From Rhyacichthys aspro (Eukaryota; Chordata; Actinopteri; Gobiiformes; Rhyacichthyidae), in the NCBI GenBank assembly GCA_036850595.1, contig CM072152.1, forward strand, positions 11,861,640-11,925,639: DNA of 64,000 nucleotides, given 5' to 3'. A program made the position numbers and the translations under genes. Each line of letters begins with the position of its first letter. The stretch's first letter is position 1. The notes below the pieces were generated by a model. The model had not been told where the DNA came from. It was given only the letters and a program-made list of their open reading frames with translations, and did no database searches. Below are positions 1 through 19,269 of the stretch, piece by piece.

Positions 1-3000
1 CACAGAGGTATAAGAGACCGAACATGCTGCACTTGAGAGAAATAATTACATTTGCGAAAACGACTAATCAGAGCGCTCCAGCTGTCGGCCGGCCACACAC
101 ACATTCACACACAAACAGCAGGTCTGTGCAGCTCAGTGCTTGGCTCTGCTTTGACAAGACAAACCCTGAGAAAGTCCTCCCATAGAGATCTTCGACTTTT
201 ATTAGATTGTAATTAAAATGATGCTGCCTGTGAATGTCTGTTATACAATGTGTGATGGGATTGAGAGTCTAACGTGTTCACATTCCTATTGAAGCAACCG
301 ATTTTGTGTAAAATGTAGTTGCTCAGTTGGTTGTCAGGGCCAAGAGAGGTCAGAGAGGAAACATCCGAGCAGTCAGCTTTAAATCTAGACTTGTAAACGA
401 TTTAATACTGAACAGAGATTTTATTGTAAGCATATGCATTTGAAGGTTTTGGTGGGACCTTTAACCTCTGTCTTTAACTTTTTTGTAAGCAGTCATTTTC
501 TTCAGTCCTGTCTCAAATCTTTTTTTTCGTCAGGAGTTGTTGAAGAGAGGCTTGAGGACAGATTAATCTAACCTTGGAACATCACTGACCACTTAAGATA
601 CGCTCCAAAGGCTATTTGTGCTGACAGCGACTTGTGAGAGAAAACACATGCTGTCCACCGTATCATTTGAGCATCTCCACAACCTGCAGTGCGATGTGAT
701 CTGAATCAAACCGCCGTCATTACTCATACAGACATATTTTCATCTCTACTCTGTCCGCTTTTTTTTAAATAAGCACTGACTATGACACAAGCTCGGGCTG
801 TGATTGAGATTTCTCCACTGTGATCTCAACTAGGGTCCGGCACACATTTTAAAACAGACCGAAAGGACATTTTAAAGTGTGAAGATATCCAGTGTATAAG
901 TCTGCGCATATGCAACAAGGATACACAAGCCGAAGGTAAAATAGCATGTTGAGAATGGCGGATAATGATGGATTAGCCATAGTTTCTATATGAAACCAAC
1001 CAGAGCTTAAGGATGAAAGGAACAGAGAGAAAAGAATCTGCCCTTATATGCAAACACCTATTAATGCAGGCTCACGCTTGTCTGAAAACAGTAGATCAGC
1101 TAGAGTATGTCAACACTGGCCTGACAGATCCCAGGATACGGAAGGAGCAAATCTAATCCTGCAGCCGACAGTCAGCCTTCACTCTGCACAATCGTATTTA
1201 GGAGGAATATGAGAAACATTAGGACTATAATTATCATTTCTGTTCTAGTATGTTGTGTTTTTTCTGCTCACAGAACCAGCTCATGCAGTGATAAACCCAG
1301 TAGTTCTCTTCATCTTCTTTGGCAGAGGCAGTGAAATACAAATGTGATGTGACAGTGATATAGTTAAATAGATATGATCACTAATTTATGCCTGTGCACA
1401 CCCAGACGGCATATAATAAGGCAGCGGAGTTATGCAGTTGTTACGTGCGCACTTATTTGAACGTATGATTTTAGAGCAGGGCTGATTAACAATGATCTCT
1501 CTGTCGAAAGATGAGATATGCCCTCTGATTAGTTTTAATTACGTTGAAGCAAATAAGGGTTGCTTACTTTTACTGCCGTTTTTGTGAAAAGCAAATCACA
1601 AATGAATGAAGTAGAGGGAGTATTTTTGATCACTTCCTTTACAATGACATCATGCACCACTCCCTGTCATTACCTTATTAAGTGCTGTGATGTAGGACAA
1701 AGAAGAAAATGTAGCTTTTACAGTGTTCCCCAGTATCAAGCTTTTGGGATGAATCAGTAGGATTAGTGATAATTAGACTGACATCTATTGAAGTCTTAAC
1801 ACCCGTCTGTTAGAAATGTACACATTATATCTAGATTTTTTTTGTTTTTGATTCACTGTTGTAAAAAAATAATAATTAAGAAATAATGTAAATCCTCCCC
1901 TATCTTACTCAACTCAAGTAGACCATCAGCGGGTTACTGTTCAAGTGCTGAGTCTTGAGTAAACTGCTCAGAAGATGCTTGAGTCAGAGCAAAGTGTGAC
2001 CAGCACATTGTCTCATTTCATCCGTTTCACAGTGAAGGGCAGTGCTCAGAAACACTGTTAATCACAGTCCAGCAGTATACAATAGAGCCCATCAAAAATG
2101 GTCCATGGAAGGGGCCTCTTAAACGGCAGCATAAAAAGCAAGATAATGGGAAGACTTGGGAGGTCCCTGGAGGGAGAAGCCTTTGAAAATTGGGGTCAGC
2201 AGCATCTATAGAAGACCAACCCCGTGCCCTCCTCTTTAGCTTCCATCTACTTGCTTCTCTTCACTTACTGTACCACTAAATTTCCCCAATTTATGAAACT
2301 ACAGCTTAACCCCGACCCTCCCCCCACTTCCTTACAGCCTCCCTCTATCACTGTGTGTCCTGCAGGGGTGCTGACATATATACCCCAGCAGGTGCGGGAC
2401 GCGTGGGGAGACACGGCCTCTAATTGGTCCTCGGTGGAGTCACAGCTGTTGTCTCTAGCGCAGTCCAGCCCGGGATGAGCTCTGCCCTAATCGACAGCTC
2501 ACTATTGTTGTTCAGAGCGGCTAAGCACAGCTCCATCGAACGTAACGACTGCCCACGCCAGCTATAGGACCAGCAAACAGGAACGCACTTAAAGCTGTCA
2601 ATCAACTCAACCGTGTCATTTAGTCAGATTAATGTAGCCCCAAGCTTCCCACTAACATTTAGCTGAATATTCCTTTTCATTTTAACCTTGATGTTCATTT
2701 CTTATTAAGATTCCCAGTCCCATTGCTCTCTCTGAGGTTGTGCCAAGGTCAAATCCAAGACAGAATTACAGCAAATCACCCCACATCAAAAAGCTCCAAC
2801 TGAGAGTGACGACAGACTCTCTGTAGGTACAATTCAAGTTCAGTCACATTTTAGGAGCAATAAAACGGTAATTTGTGCTGGCATGCTGAATTAAAAGTGC
2901 TGGGAAATACACGGGCAATTTAAGACATGCAGCGGGTTTGAGAAGAACAGCAGCAGAAAGTATTACGTTCTAAGCAACAAGCAGACGAAACACCAACAAT

Positions 3001-3543
3001 ACAACGTCACTTGTAACTGTAAAAACAGGCTGTAATTAAATTAGGTCTTTTCATTGTATATGGGATAAGGGGGAGTGGGGCGATGATGGGGAGTCATGGG
3101 ATCAGTCTGCTCACTGGAGTGTGAATGCAACAGGAAGCAGACATGCTCAGACAAATGCCTATTTAAATCTCCAACAATAGACGGGGCTAAATCAGACTTG
3201 TGTATACAAATCGAGGCCCTAATTGGTGGTCGGACAACATTACAGAAAATGTTGAACAACTGTAAACAAATTTGCTTTTATATGGATCCAGACAGAAACT
3301 TAAGGCTAAATCACCGACACGATAGACTGGTTACACTGCACTGAATGCAAATCCTACTTCATGAATATCTCCATTACAGAAGAAATGACTCTGGATTAGT
3401 GGAGGCAAGAAAAGACACACTGAAGTCATCACCGCTATTATCCAGTGAAGTGAAGCAGAAAAGTAAATGAGCAGACAAGAGACGGCAGTGGAAGGAAAGC
3501 AGCGGGACAGCACAATCACGACCAGTTATCTGAAAACACTCAC
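1..3543 (-). other. celsr1 intron 1 (partial); no exon seen
   Basis: This stretch follows the splice donor of the celsr1 first coding exon on the minus strand. I looked for the next celsr1 exon, which should encode the start of the laminin-G/EGF region, and found no matching reading frame, so it must lie beyond the window edge. The sequence is AT-rich and carries only short chance open frames. No repeat with clear ends and no RNA gene is evident. Confidence 0.6.
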
Positions 3544-6500
3544 CTGACACAGAGATCCTCATGGAAGCCTCCAAGGGCCGGTTGTTGTCCAGGGCCTGGC
3601 TCAGCTGGATCTCGCCCGTCGTGTGGTTCAGCAGGACTAAATTCAACTCGTTGCCCGTCTCAAACTTGTAGTGGAGCTGGTCGGAGACATCGGGGTCATG
3701 CGCAGGGATGCGGCCTATCACTCCAGTGGGAAAGCTGCTCGACTTGTCTGTTACATAGTTATTAAAGATAATCTGGAAGTTTTTCAGGACAGGCACGTTG
3801 TCGTTCTTGTCTACTAGTTTGATGTGGACAGTGGCTCGACTGACAAGAGGCGCAGAGGTGGCCTGGACCACAATAACGTACTCAGATCTAGTCTCATAGT
3901 CCAGGTCTATTAATGCCGTTAGTTCACCTGAGAAAATGTCCAATTGAAAAACCTCAGGGATGTTTCCCTCCACTATCTGATACATAATCTGTGCATTGCT
4001 GCCTTCATCGGGATCTGTTGCTGATATGTGTGCCACTACAACACCTATAGGGCTATTCTCCTCCACAAAAATGTCAAACTCGTCTTTCTCAAACACAGGC
4101 GGGTTGTCGTTCACATCTAAGATTGTAACCTGGATGTTTACGGGTGTTTTCAAAGCAGGGAGTCCTTTATCCACAGCATAAGCCTGCAAATTGTAAATAG
4201 GCACATTTTCCCTGTCCAACCTGCGGAGTGTGCGGACAATGCCCGAGGTGGATTCAATAATGAAATCCCCATCACCGTCCTCTCCTCCTTGAAACGTGTA
4301 AAAGACTCGTCCATTTAGGCCAGAGTCACGATCAGTAGCAGAAACCTGGACTACACTTGTATACAGGGGCACATCCTCCATCACGGACCCTACGTAGTGG
4401 TCTCGGAGGAAGCGGGGAGCATTATCATTCACATCATTCACAAGTATTTCCAGATACGTGGTGTCAGACTTTTGCGGGATGCCATTATCTCGCGCAGTGA
4501 TGGCTAGTGTATAAGAAACTTGGTCTTCATAGTCCAGCTCCATCTGTGTGGTAACAGCACCTGTGTCTTGGTCAATGTCAAACTGAGGAATACTGTCATC
4601 CATGAAGTAGGTAATGCGTGCATTTTCACCAGTGTCGTCATCTGTGGCACTTATTACCACCACTGTAGTGCCAACAGGCCTGTCCTCATTGATGTTGACA
4701 GTGTAATGTGAGCTCTGAAACACCGGTCTGTGAGTGTTAGCATCTGTGACATTAACAAACACTTTGGCGGTGTCAAAGCGAGTGCCATCGCTCGCAGTAA
4801 CAGTGAGGACATACTGACGCTCCAGCTTGTAATCTAAAGGCAGGGCCAGAGTGATCAGTCCCCCTCCGCTCTGGCTGGTGATGGAGAATCTGTTTCGGGT
4901 GTTTCCACTGGATATCTGATACGTCACTACACTATTGATGTCCTGGTCCACGGCTGACACTGTAACCACACTGGTCCCTACGGCCGCATCCTCATTCAGA
5001 CGCATGTAATACGCTTTCTGAGTGAACTCCGGGTTATTGTCATTGACATCAAGGATAGTCATGCTAATGCTGGCAGAGGAGGACATGACAGGGTAACCGT
5101 GATCGCGGGCCTCCACTCCAAAGTTGTAAAAGTCCACACTCTCTCTGTCCAACTCTGCTGCCACTACTATCCAGCCTGTGCTGTTGTTGATGCTGAAGGG
5201 GAAGTTTGGCGTGGTTTCAGTGAGGCGGTACTCCAGTCTAGAGTTGTCCCCAGAGTCTGCATCCACAGCCTGGATGTGTATAATGGAATATCCTAGCGGT
5301 ACATTTTCCAGTACGGTGGCCTGGAAGGGTGTACTGACAAAGATAGGGGCATTGTCATTGACATCTAACACTTGTACAGTCACCAGGCCACTGATGTTTG
5401 ACAGAGGAGGACGGCCTCCATCTTGAGCTCTAATTCTCAAAGTGTATTCTTTGTTGGTCTCATAGTCCAGGTGACTCACCAGGTCCATTTTTCCAGTCTG
5501 AGCATCAATGTAAAACTGTCCTCTAGTGTTGCCGCTCATGATACTGAAGTGAACCATAGCGTTACTCCCTCGGTCCTCATCTGTGGCAGTCACCTGCAGA
5601 ATCTCAGTATTGGGGCTCATGTCCTCTGGCACCTGGACAACATAGCGCTTCTCACTGAACTGTGGGGCATTGTCATTATCATCCTCCACCACAATGTGAA
5701 CTTTAGCTGTGGCACTGCGCGGCCCGGGGTCACGACCTTGGTCATTTGCTTCGACTAAAAGCATATAGGACTCTACTTCCTCCCTGTCCACCAGGCCTTT
5801 AGTGCGGATCACACCGGACCTGGAGTCAATCTCAAACACGTCATTGGACCCGTTACTGTTGATGATGTGATAAAGGATGTTGCCATTCACTGGTGCGTCA
5901 CCATCAGTGGCCCTCACAGTCAAAACTTCATAGCCTATTTCTAGATTTTCTCTGATACTCTCTTTGTAGTCCTGCTGTTCAAACACAGGGTCATGATCAT
6001 TAGTGTCAGTGACAGTGATGGTCAGAGTGGCCATGGCCGTGCGGCGGGGCGTGCCGTGGTCAACAGCAGTTACACGAAACACATGAGTGTCCTTTGTCTC
6101 TCTGTCAAGTACTTCCACAGTGGTAACAGCACCAGAGGCCTGATCAACAGCAAACAGATTATTGGAACGGCTATCAAAAAGAGCCTCTATGAAATATTCC
6201 AGGCGGCCTGCCTCCCCCTCGTCCACATCCACTGCTTTCAAAACAACCACAGGAGTCCCAGCCGGCTTGTTCTCTGCCACAGACACTTGGTACATTGGGG
6301 GCTGGAACTGGGGGCTGCTGTTGATACTTCTCCTCCTTCTCCCGCTGCTGCTCACAATCCCTGAATCAGAATGGGCTGCCTTCTCTAATAGCCTGGCCAG
6401 ATGGGCCTGTCTAAAGGGGCCCTGTCCTACACGCCAGTGGATGGACACATGATTAACTTTCAGATCTTTTTCGATGTCACAGAGCAAATCTAGTTCAAAG

Positions 6501-7084
6501 AGAGTGTCCTGAATCCAGCACAAGGTCTCAGACACAAACAAGTTACCCTCAGAGAAGTAAAAGTCCTTGGTGTTGGTGACTCTGCATCTGCTGATGGGCG
6601 CCGGGAGAAGACCCCCCACGGGAAATAAAGAGGAGTCTGCTTGGTGGCACTCAGTGCGGTGTTGGCTGTGGCCTGTGAACAAACTGAGCACCTCCATGTC
6701 CCACTGAGGTTTTCTCGTGCGTTTATTTGAACAGTTCCTACCGTGAATGTGCACGTCCCACTGGCTGGTCACTAGGTGCCTGTAGCCCGAGGAGACGTCC
6801 GTGCAGTCCGCCACTGTGTACACGGTAAACGGGTTGGAGCGCAGCCAGGAGCACTTTACAAAGTCCGACATAAACACAACGCTCTGAGCTGAGTCCGTGC
6901 GCAGAAAGCGCTCTGTGAATTTAGGAGCAAGGACTTGGTCCAGAGTGCACCTCGCGCCCTGCTCCACACCGGCCACCACTGTCCTGGGTCCCGCATCCTC
7001 GCTGATGTGAACGGTGTAGCAGCGCACCACTGGAAGCACTTTACAAAGAAAAAACAACACAAAATCCCATTTAACGAAGTGCAT
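3544..7084 (-). CDS. celsr1: celsr1, first coding exon (cadherin EGF LAG seven-pass G-type receptor 1)
   Basis: This is the N-terminal 1180 residues of a Flamingo-type atypical cadherin that acts in planar cell polarity at cell junctions. The chosen start is the ATG at 7084-7082. It opens a hydrophobic signal peptide (FVLFFLCKVLPVV), and the in-frame GTG 12 bases upstream is not a plausible start. A Cys-rich N-terminal region ends at a furin-like RRRRS site (about residues 249-253). Nine cadherin repeats follow (about 260-1170), with recurrent DxNDNAP, DRE and DxD calcium motifs. The exon ends at CAG|GTGAGT (3544/3543) just after the ninth repeat, where the large first exon of vertebrate CELSR genes also ends. 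Repeat wording fits CELSR1 better than CELSR2 or CELSR3. EGF, laminin-G, GAIN and 7TM exons lie outside the window. Whether this is the a or b teleost copy cannot be told. Confidence 0.93.
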
Positions 7085-7300
7085 CTCGCTCCTCACTTTG
7101 TTTCCACTTTGGAAATTTCAGCCGCTGTTCCTCCAGGTTAAACTTTCCGCCTGTAAGTTTCCCTTTGTTGCTTAGGACCCATGCTTTGGCACGGACACAC
7201 TTCTCTCCGCTCTTTTAGGACGTATTTCTATCACCAACCTTACACGACACGCTCACACACACTCACAAAACACATCCACGGCAGATAGTCCTCCACTGCG
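7085..7300 (-). promoter_or_regulatory. celsr1 5' UTR / promoter region
   Basis: The 200 bases upstream of the celsr1 ATG are less AT-rich than the surrounding DNA and contain no exon of another gene. They probably hold the 5' UTR and core promoter. No TATA box is obvious and no exact start site can be given. Confidence 0.4.
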
Positions 7301-8370
7301 TCCGCACAACTCCGCTGAATGGCAAAAAATGGCTCCCACTCGCGCTCCCCCCGAGCCTCTAGGCGTCTCATTAACATAAACCTGTGTGAAGCGAGAGAGC
7401 GCAGGAGGTAGGGGCCGAGGGAAGGAGGGAGGGAGGAAAACAACTCTGTTAGGGGTCCGGCCGCTGTCACAATCCCCGCCAATGGAGATAAATGCTAACT
7501 TCCTGAAAGCTTCATTTATTATGGGCAGACAAAAACGCGGCTCATTCATTAAAGCGCACTGTTTTTAGACTTATTATTTCATCCATGAGCCATGAGAAAT
7601 GAACCTCTGCTACCCCTCACCAGCCAGCTGCATCCATCAAAAAGAAAAATATGTTTACATGTATACACAGCACAAAGGGTCAGTCACTAAACTCAGAAGG
7701 ACCCCCACATTTTAGGATTCAAGTGAGTGACCAGCTCGAATCCAAAACAATCAAGAGCAATAAGTTGGCCTCATTTTTCTTGTGCGTCCACTCAAAATGT
7801 TACAGAAATCCCACGACAGGAAAGATAAATATAAGAAAATATCAATAAACATACAGAAATAGGATATAGTCTGACTGACAGAGAAATTTAGCAAAAAAGA
7901 TATCAAAAACATATTTAGTGAATAAAGTCAGTCAAAGTTGAAAGTGATTATGTTGTAGCTACTGCCCCCTTGTGGACAAAGCGTTATTACGCACCTGAAC
8001 GGAGCTTCAGATCAGGGGCTAATGAAGATCAAACTTTTCGATTTAGAGCAGTCTTCATTTGTGACCAGTCTATGACACACGTGCGACTGAAAATGATGTA
8101 GATTGTCCCTTTAAACATAGAAAATTACATAAAGGAAATTAAACATTAACTTATTGTAATGTGCCAGTTTAGTTTTACAGTTGACTACACCAGTTTATCA
8201 AGTAATTGTGACTGTAAATAATGGTTTTATTATTTTGTCTGGTTTGGAAACTTTAGTATGTATTTAAACAAAAAACTGAAATTAAAAGAGTGTAACTGCT
8301 GAAAACCTTATTATTTTAGGATGTCTTGTGGTGGGGCTAATGGTAATCCAAACAGAAACAGAAAATACAA
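7301..8370. other. celsr1-capzb intergenic region
   Basis: This stretch lies between the 5' end of celsr1 and the 3' end of capzb. A purine-rich tract sits near 7390-7440. I see no supportable gene. The short frames at 7240-7550 overlap the probable celsr1 promoter and look like chance. Confidence 0.5.
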
Positions 8371-8385
8371 GTAGCTTTTTACTGT

Positions 8386-8391
8386 TTTATT
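8386..8391 (-). other. candidate poly(A) signal of capzb (beta2-type 3' UTR)
   Basis: An AATAAA hexamer lies on the minus strand about 850 bases past the stop of the distal capzb terminal exon. Other hexamers may be used, so the 3' end is approximate. Confidence 0.35.
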
Positions 8392-9244
8392 GTTGCTGGA
8401 GGCTCTAATACAATATGAATCATAAGCTTTACAAAATAAAAACAAAATACAACAAAAGATTCCCCTCCAAAATGGAAACAAAGGTTTCCACTGAGACATA
8501 AAGACAAACAGTGACCCCCAATAAAGACATAAGTGATGAGAGAAAAGAGTTGAAGAAGCTGAACAGAGGGGAGTAAACTGTCTTGTTATACACAGTGTGT
8601 AGGGACTGGGTCGACTCGTGAATAAAACAGTCCATCTTCATGTGTGATATGTCTACATTTCCACTGGCTGCAGCTTGTGCTGACACAGGCTCACGTGACA
8701 AATGCAAACAAACTGGTGACACTGCACCATTTTCAGTAAGAACGAAAGATACACTGACAGCATTTTATACAAATATATTATGGGGTGCTATAGATAAAAA
8801 TTGGAGCAAGAAATAAATTTGAAGTACATGACAATAATAGATTTGCTGTTTGTGTCCAAATCATCTTCAGACAGAGAGAGCACAGCCAATGCCAGATGTG
8901 AGAACATCAGGGATTATGACGACAATGACCCTCACACTGTGATATTATCATTAACTGTTGTAATACTCTTTATATTCATAACATGGGAGCGATAGTTGAG
9001 AGTGGAGAATGAGACAAGTGAGTGAATGGCTTCATGGCAACAAATTTCCAACAAAACCTTACAGAAAAAGCAAAAAAACAAAACAAAAAACAAATAAAAA
9101 GCTAAGCATTTTCTCCTTTTTTGTTTTCCACAAATAAACAAGTGTGCAGCACTGAAACAAGCATGGAGGGAGATGACGTACAGAAACGTGGACTGAATGA
9201 GAGAGGAAAAGACAGAGAGACGGAAGAACAGAACAATAGGATCT

Positions 9245-15319
<6,075 letters not shown>

Positions 15320-16596
15320 GTCTGCGGCGGTCTGTGGCTGTCTCTGCGGGTCAGGGGAGCGAGATTTCACCGATGGCTGTAAACCTAAGCTCTACCGTGA
15401 TTAGACTGTTTGCTTCGCTGGTCTCTTGTTGTTTTTAGTTTGCCTCGGAGGATGTTTTGTTCGCCTCTCCCTCACTGAACCCAGCCCTGTCAGCGAAATC
15501 CACTTCCTCAACCGGGCTACAGGAAGGAGGCTGTAGACACAAAACAGGCCCGGGTTGCATGTCCGGGTCACTCTGGGCCCTCTCTGCAGCAGCCAATAGC
15601 GACGAAGCAAGAAAGGTATTGCCAAGTATGGAAAGAGAGGAGTGGTGCAGAAAATGTGCGCTCAAAGAGGGTAGTAGACAAATGCACCGATAAACAAAGA
15701 TTCAGAAAGACTCTGAGAAAGAATTATCAGTCTGGGCAGTGGGCCAAGCAGATGTTTACTTATATGTTTACTTAAATCCTGCTCACCAAAAAATAATACA
15801 CAAATAAACTGCATACACACATTATATTATATATAAAGAACATTTTGGCAACACACTTTTTTTCATTTTAGCACTGGAGATCCCCAAATTAACAGAACAT
15901 TTGGTTGAATGTTTAAGTAACTATAACTTGGTAAAGTACACATGCATTTATATTTATAAATGCAAAAAGAGCCATGCACTTTTTGTTTTGTTACAGCTAA
16001 GATGAAAAAAGTCTCTCAGATTCAATACTAACATCTTACCTCTTTAAAGCAACACTATGTAACTTTTTTACCCCAATATTAGAGGCCTGAAAATTATTTC
16101 AATAGCATTAAATTCACTTGATGGTTTCTTGACATGAAACAAGGAAACTTTTGAAGACAAACTGGTTTGACAGATTCTGTTTCCTCACTGTAAGTTGAGG
16201 GCACACTATCTTGTGAAAACGCAAGAGTCAGCCCAGAAAGCATCAATGTAAATTTATGTAACAACTAGGATATTTATAGGACATTCATGAAAAGTTAAGA
16301 GTCACTTCTAAGTTTTCACACAGCATTTGTCTCCTTCAGTCTTTCACTGAGTATACAGGCTGACAACTTGGTGTTGTTTTAATGTAAAATCTCTATGATC
16401 CAAAATAAAAACTAATATTAAGTTGTTGTCTCAGTGAGAGATATAAATATAGACATCGACGAAGTTTAGGATAAATAATATTTTTGAAAAATTTACAAAA
16501 CTTAAATTTACAGGCGCTCTGATTATTTTTGCAGCGACATTACGAGACTTCGGGGGGTTCTCGCGATACTCCACGAGCCTCTGTGAGACCTGAAAC
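15320..16596. promoter_or_regulatory. capzb/micos10 head-to-head intergenic promoter region
   Basis: The capzb start codon (minus strand) and the micos10 start codon (plus strand) lie about 1.3 kb apart, facing away from each other. The capzb side (15.3-15.6 kb) is GC-rich and contains a CCAAT sequence at 15593-15597. The middle is AT-rich. A TCTCGCGA motif sits at 16559-16566, close to the micos10 start. Confidence 0.6.
16559..16566 (+). promoter_or_regulatory. TCTCGCGA promoter motif upstream of micos10
   Basis: TCTCGCGA is the core of a CpG-promoter element bound by BANP in vertebrates. Here it lies 31 bases before the micos10 start codon, near the expected transcription start. Function is inferred from motif and position only. 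Confidence 0.45.
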
Positions 16597-19116
16597 ATGG
16601 CTGAGGAGTACGGTAGGAAGTGGGACCGCTGCCTTGCGGACACCAGCCTGAAAACAGGTTTTGTTTCCTCGGCTTTGGCTTAAAATTATCAGTTACCATA
16701 TTTTGCTAAAGTTACGGACATTTTATGTGCAAATCTTAGATGAGAGCTAACGCTTGAGCTAGCTGTGGTAGACACGTTTGTTCCTCTGATCTGAGGTCAA
16801 CTCACCTCAGACCTTGACAGGGTACAAAAGTGCCCTTTTTAGTCTTAAACACAAAGTATTCAAGACCACTTAAATTAAAGAACTTATTACGTTCATTAAT
16901 AATAAGGATCCCGTTCAAAGGACAGTTCTGCTAACCTCTGTCCAGTCTGCGCTGACTCTTCCCTTCCAGTGTCTAATATTTTAAATACGCTTATCTTTAG
17001 GTCTGCATTTCTGTATAGTCCCTGAAGCAGTCACAAAGACAATCACACAGTCACAATAAACATGAAAGTGTGGGCTGCCCATTTTATTTGAATTTTTAAA
17101 ACAATTTGTGGCACTAACACTTACAACAGAGCTCTCTCTGAGCTCAAGGCAGGTGTTGATAGGGGCTGATCGATCTTTTAAATAACAAAAACATTGTATG
17201 ACTTTTACTTTTTTTTTTTAATGGACAAATTGATTGTTTGTACATTAACACTTTGATGTTAGATTTAATTATGTTTGTGATAGAAATAAAAAAGAGCTTT
17301 ATAGCAAGCATTGTGGTCTAAGTATCAAAGCAGTCATTGTATTTAAATAAATAGCAGTGTAGTTTGCCACAACCTAAAATCCAGGACAGCATTTGGCAGA
17401 TTATTTTGGGGACTTTTTGACTGGTGTATATCCAGTTTATCTGTAGTGTTTGGATCTGCTCTACCCCTGAACTCAAATACTTACATTGGCAAACAGTGAC
17501 TCAAAAGAACTCGATGATCTCAGCTTTGCTGTAATAAAATGTTTTTCTGTGAGAAGAACAAAACATCTGCATTGTGAAAGATTATTGAGTTAGGAAGCTG
17601 TGACGCTTATGTTATGTTACTATGGAGAGGTAAAGCAAGATTATTTGACAGTACAATATATGTATATTTCTTATATGGAAGGCAAAGGTTTTTGTTTTGT
17701 TTTTTATCAATTTTTATGAAGTCTTATCCTAAGTTATCCTAAGTGACTATAGCATGAATGAAATTATTGTAATTGCATAAACATGAAAATATTATTTTTT
17801 TGGTTTGAGGAACCTTTCTTAAACATACCTTTTGGAATTGTTTCAATAAGCAAATGCTCATCTAAGACTGGTTTATAATGGCAAAACATTTGGATAATGC
17901 AGAATCCTCAGTAATGCATTAATTAAAGTTAAATGTGAGTCAAAGGGCTACTTCCTTACATTTGATAAATTAGTAGAGTAACAAAGAACAAACTGGCCTT
18001 CAAAGCCTACTACAGTATTGTAGCCCTATACAAATACATTTCATTCTGCTGCAACGCTAATCAAAGTTAAATATATACCTCTGATGTGTCGGCAAAGAAA
18101 TTGAGCCAAAGAGAGATGTTTTTGCTGTCAAATTTTGCTGGTGCCAGTTCTGTAATAGGGCCTGTGGAAAATCCTGGGCCATTTTTGGCTCAAGAGCAAA
18201 GAATGAGACTGTAGTAGATGAAGAAAATTTAACAAAGTCTATGCTCAGAATGAGCTGAGAAGACAATGATTTATTCTTGATCTGTGCTGATAACGAGGAT
18301 CTCAGGGATCTTATGTGGCCTTGTTTGACATTTGTAATTTGTGTAAAGTAGAACAGTCTGCAGGTTCTGGTTCAAGCAAATCGGTCATGCTGCATAGCTC
18401 TCTGAATCCAATTAAGAGTCGGAGGGGCCCAAATGGCTGTTTTTGTGTTTTCTGTGCTGGCTGGCCTGCCGTTGGGTGTGGTGTGGCCTGCAGCGAGGTA
18501 AAGTTAAAGCACACAAACACATTCCTTCTCAAGATCCTGCTCTGGTCTGAGGGCTTCTGACAAACTGTCCACAGCCCCCGCAGCTTCTGTGCCACCGACA
18601 AAACAAAGACATTGGTTCCTTCCATGAGCACCCATTGAACTCTCATGATCTCCCCTCAGCTCAGCTTGATTTTTCTCCCAGCCCTTTTAATGCTTTGTTT
18701 ATCTCACATTAAAGTTTTTGACTATCACACGATCCATAATAATCCTAACAGTTACTGTAATTGTTGTTGAGTAAAATTAGTTTCTCTTGTTTGCAGTGAT
18801 TGGCCTTGGTGTTGGATTTGTGTTCTCAGCCCTCTTCTTTAAGCGTAAGTACTCTTTAAAAAACAGTTGCAGGTCATTTCTGTTAGCACTGCATGAAAGT
18901 TAAACTTTGTTGTTCTTCCCCAGGACGGACATGGCCTGTTGCCTTTGGTTCAGGAATGGGTCTTGGCATGGGATACGCTAACTGCCAGCATGACTTCAGA
19001 TCCTTACAGCTGATTCATGGACGTGTGGTTAAGGTGAGCTCAGGTGTTAAAATGTATGGTTTGTTAGAGGTCAGTGATTCACTAACACATGATCCATTCA
19101 TTTTCAGGACCAGTAA
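16597..19116 (+). CDS. micos10: micos10 (MINOS1), MICOS complex subunit
   Basis: This is a 75-residue inner mitochondrial membrane protein of the MICOS complex, which shapes crista junctions. Exons are 16597-16657, 18797-18844, 18924-19033 and 19108-19116. All have GT/AG borders and the joined length is 228 bases, exactly in frame. The protein starts MAEEYGRKWDRCLADTSLK. Two hydrophobic glycine-rich hairpin segments follow (VIGLGVGFVFSALFF and AFGSGMGLGMGYAN), joined by a basic KRRTW loop. It ends HGRVVKDQ. These are diagnostic of MINOS1/Mic10. The last coding exon holds just two codons and the stop. The position between capzb and nbl1 is the same as in human 1p36.13. Confidence 0.96.
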
Positions 19117-19243
19117 AGCAATGCCAGTCGCTCAGAAGTTGCTCATCTATTTTTGTTTTGTCATTATGCTCCTTGCATTTGTCATAGCTCTAATGTCCAA
19201 AACTGCCCATGTAGTGTAATCGAAGGACACTGTATATATATTT

Positions 19244-19249
19244 AATAAA
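19244..19249 (+). other. poly(A) signal of micos10
   Basis: AATAAA lies 128 bases after the micos10 stop codon, giving a short 3' UTR. It is followed by a T/C-rich tract. Confidence 0.6.
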
Positions 19250-19269
19250 ACAAAAATGAAGAACTCTTT

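Noticed and set aside
3996..6452. Several plus-strand open frames of 60-123 codons inside the celsr1 exon
   Set aside because: They are shadows of the strong minus-strand cadherin frame and have no recognisable protein content.
7085..7096. Upstream GTG start adding four residues to the celsr1 exon
   Set aside because: GTG is not a normal start in vertebrates. The ATG at 7084 directly precedes the signal peptide.
16040..16090. AAAGCAACACTATGTAACTTTT as one end of a DNA transposon
   Set aside because: The motif is common in fish genomes, but I could not find a matching inverted end nearby, so no element is called.
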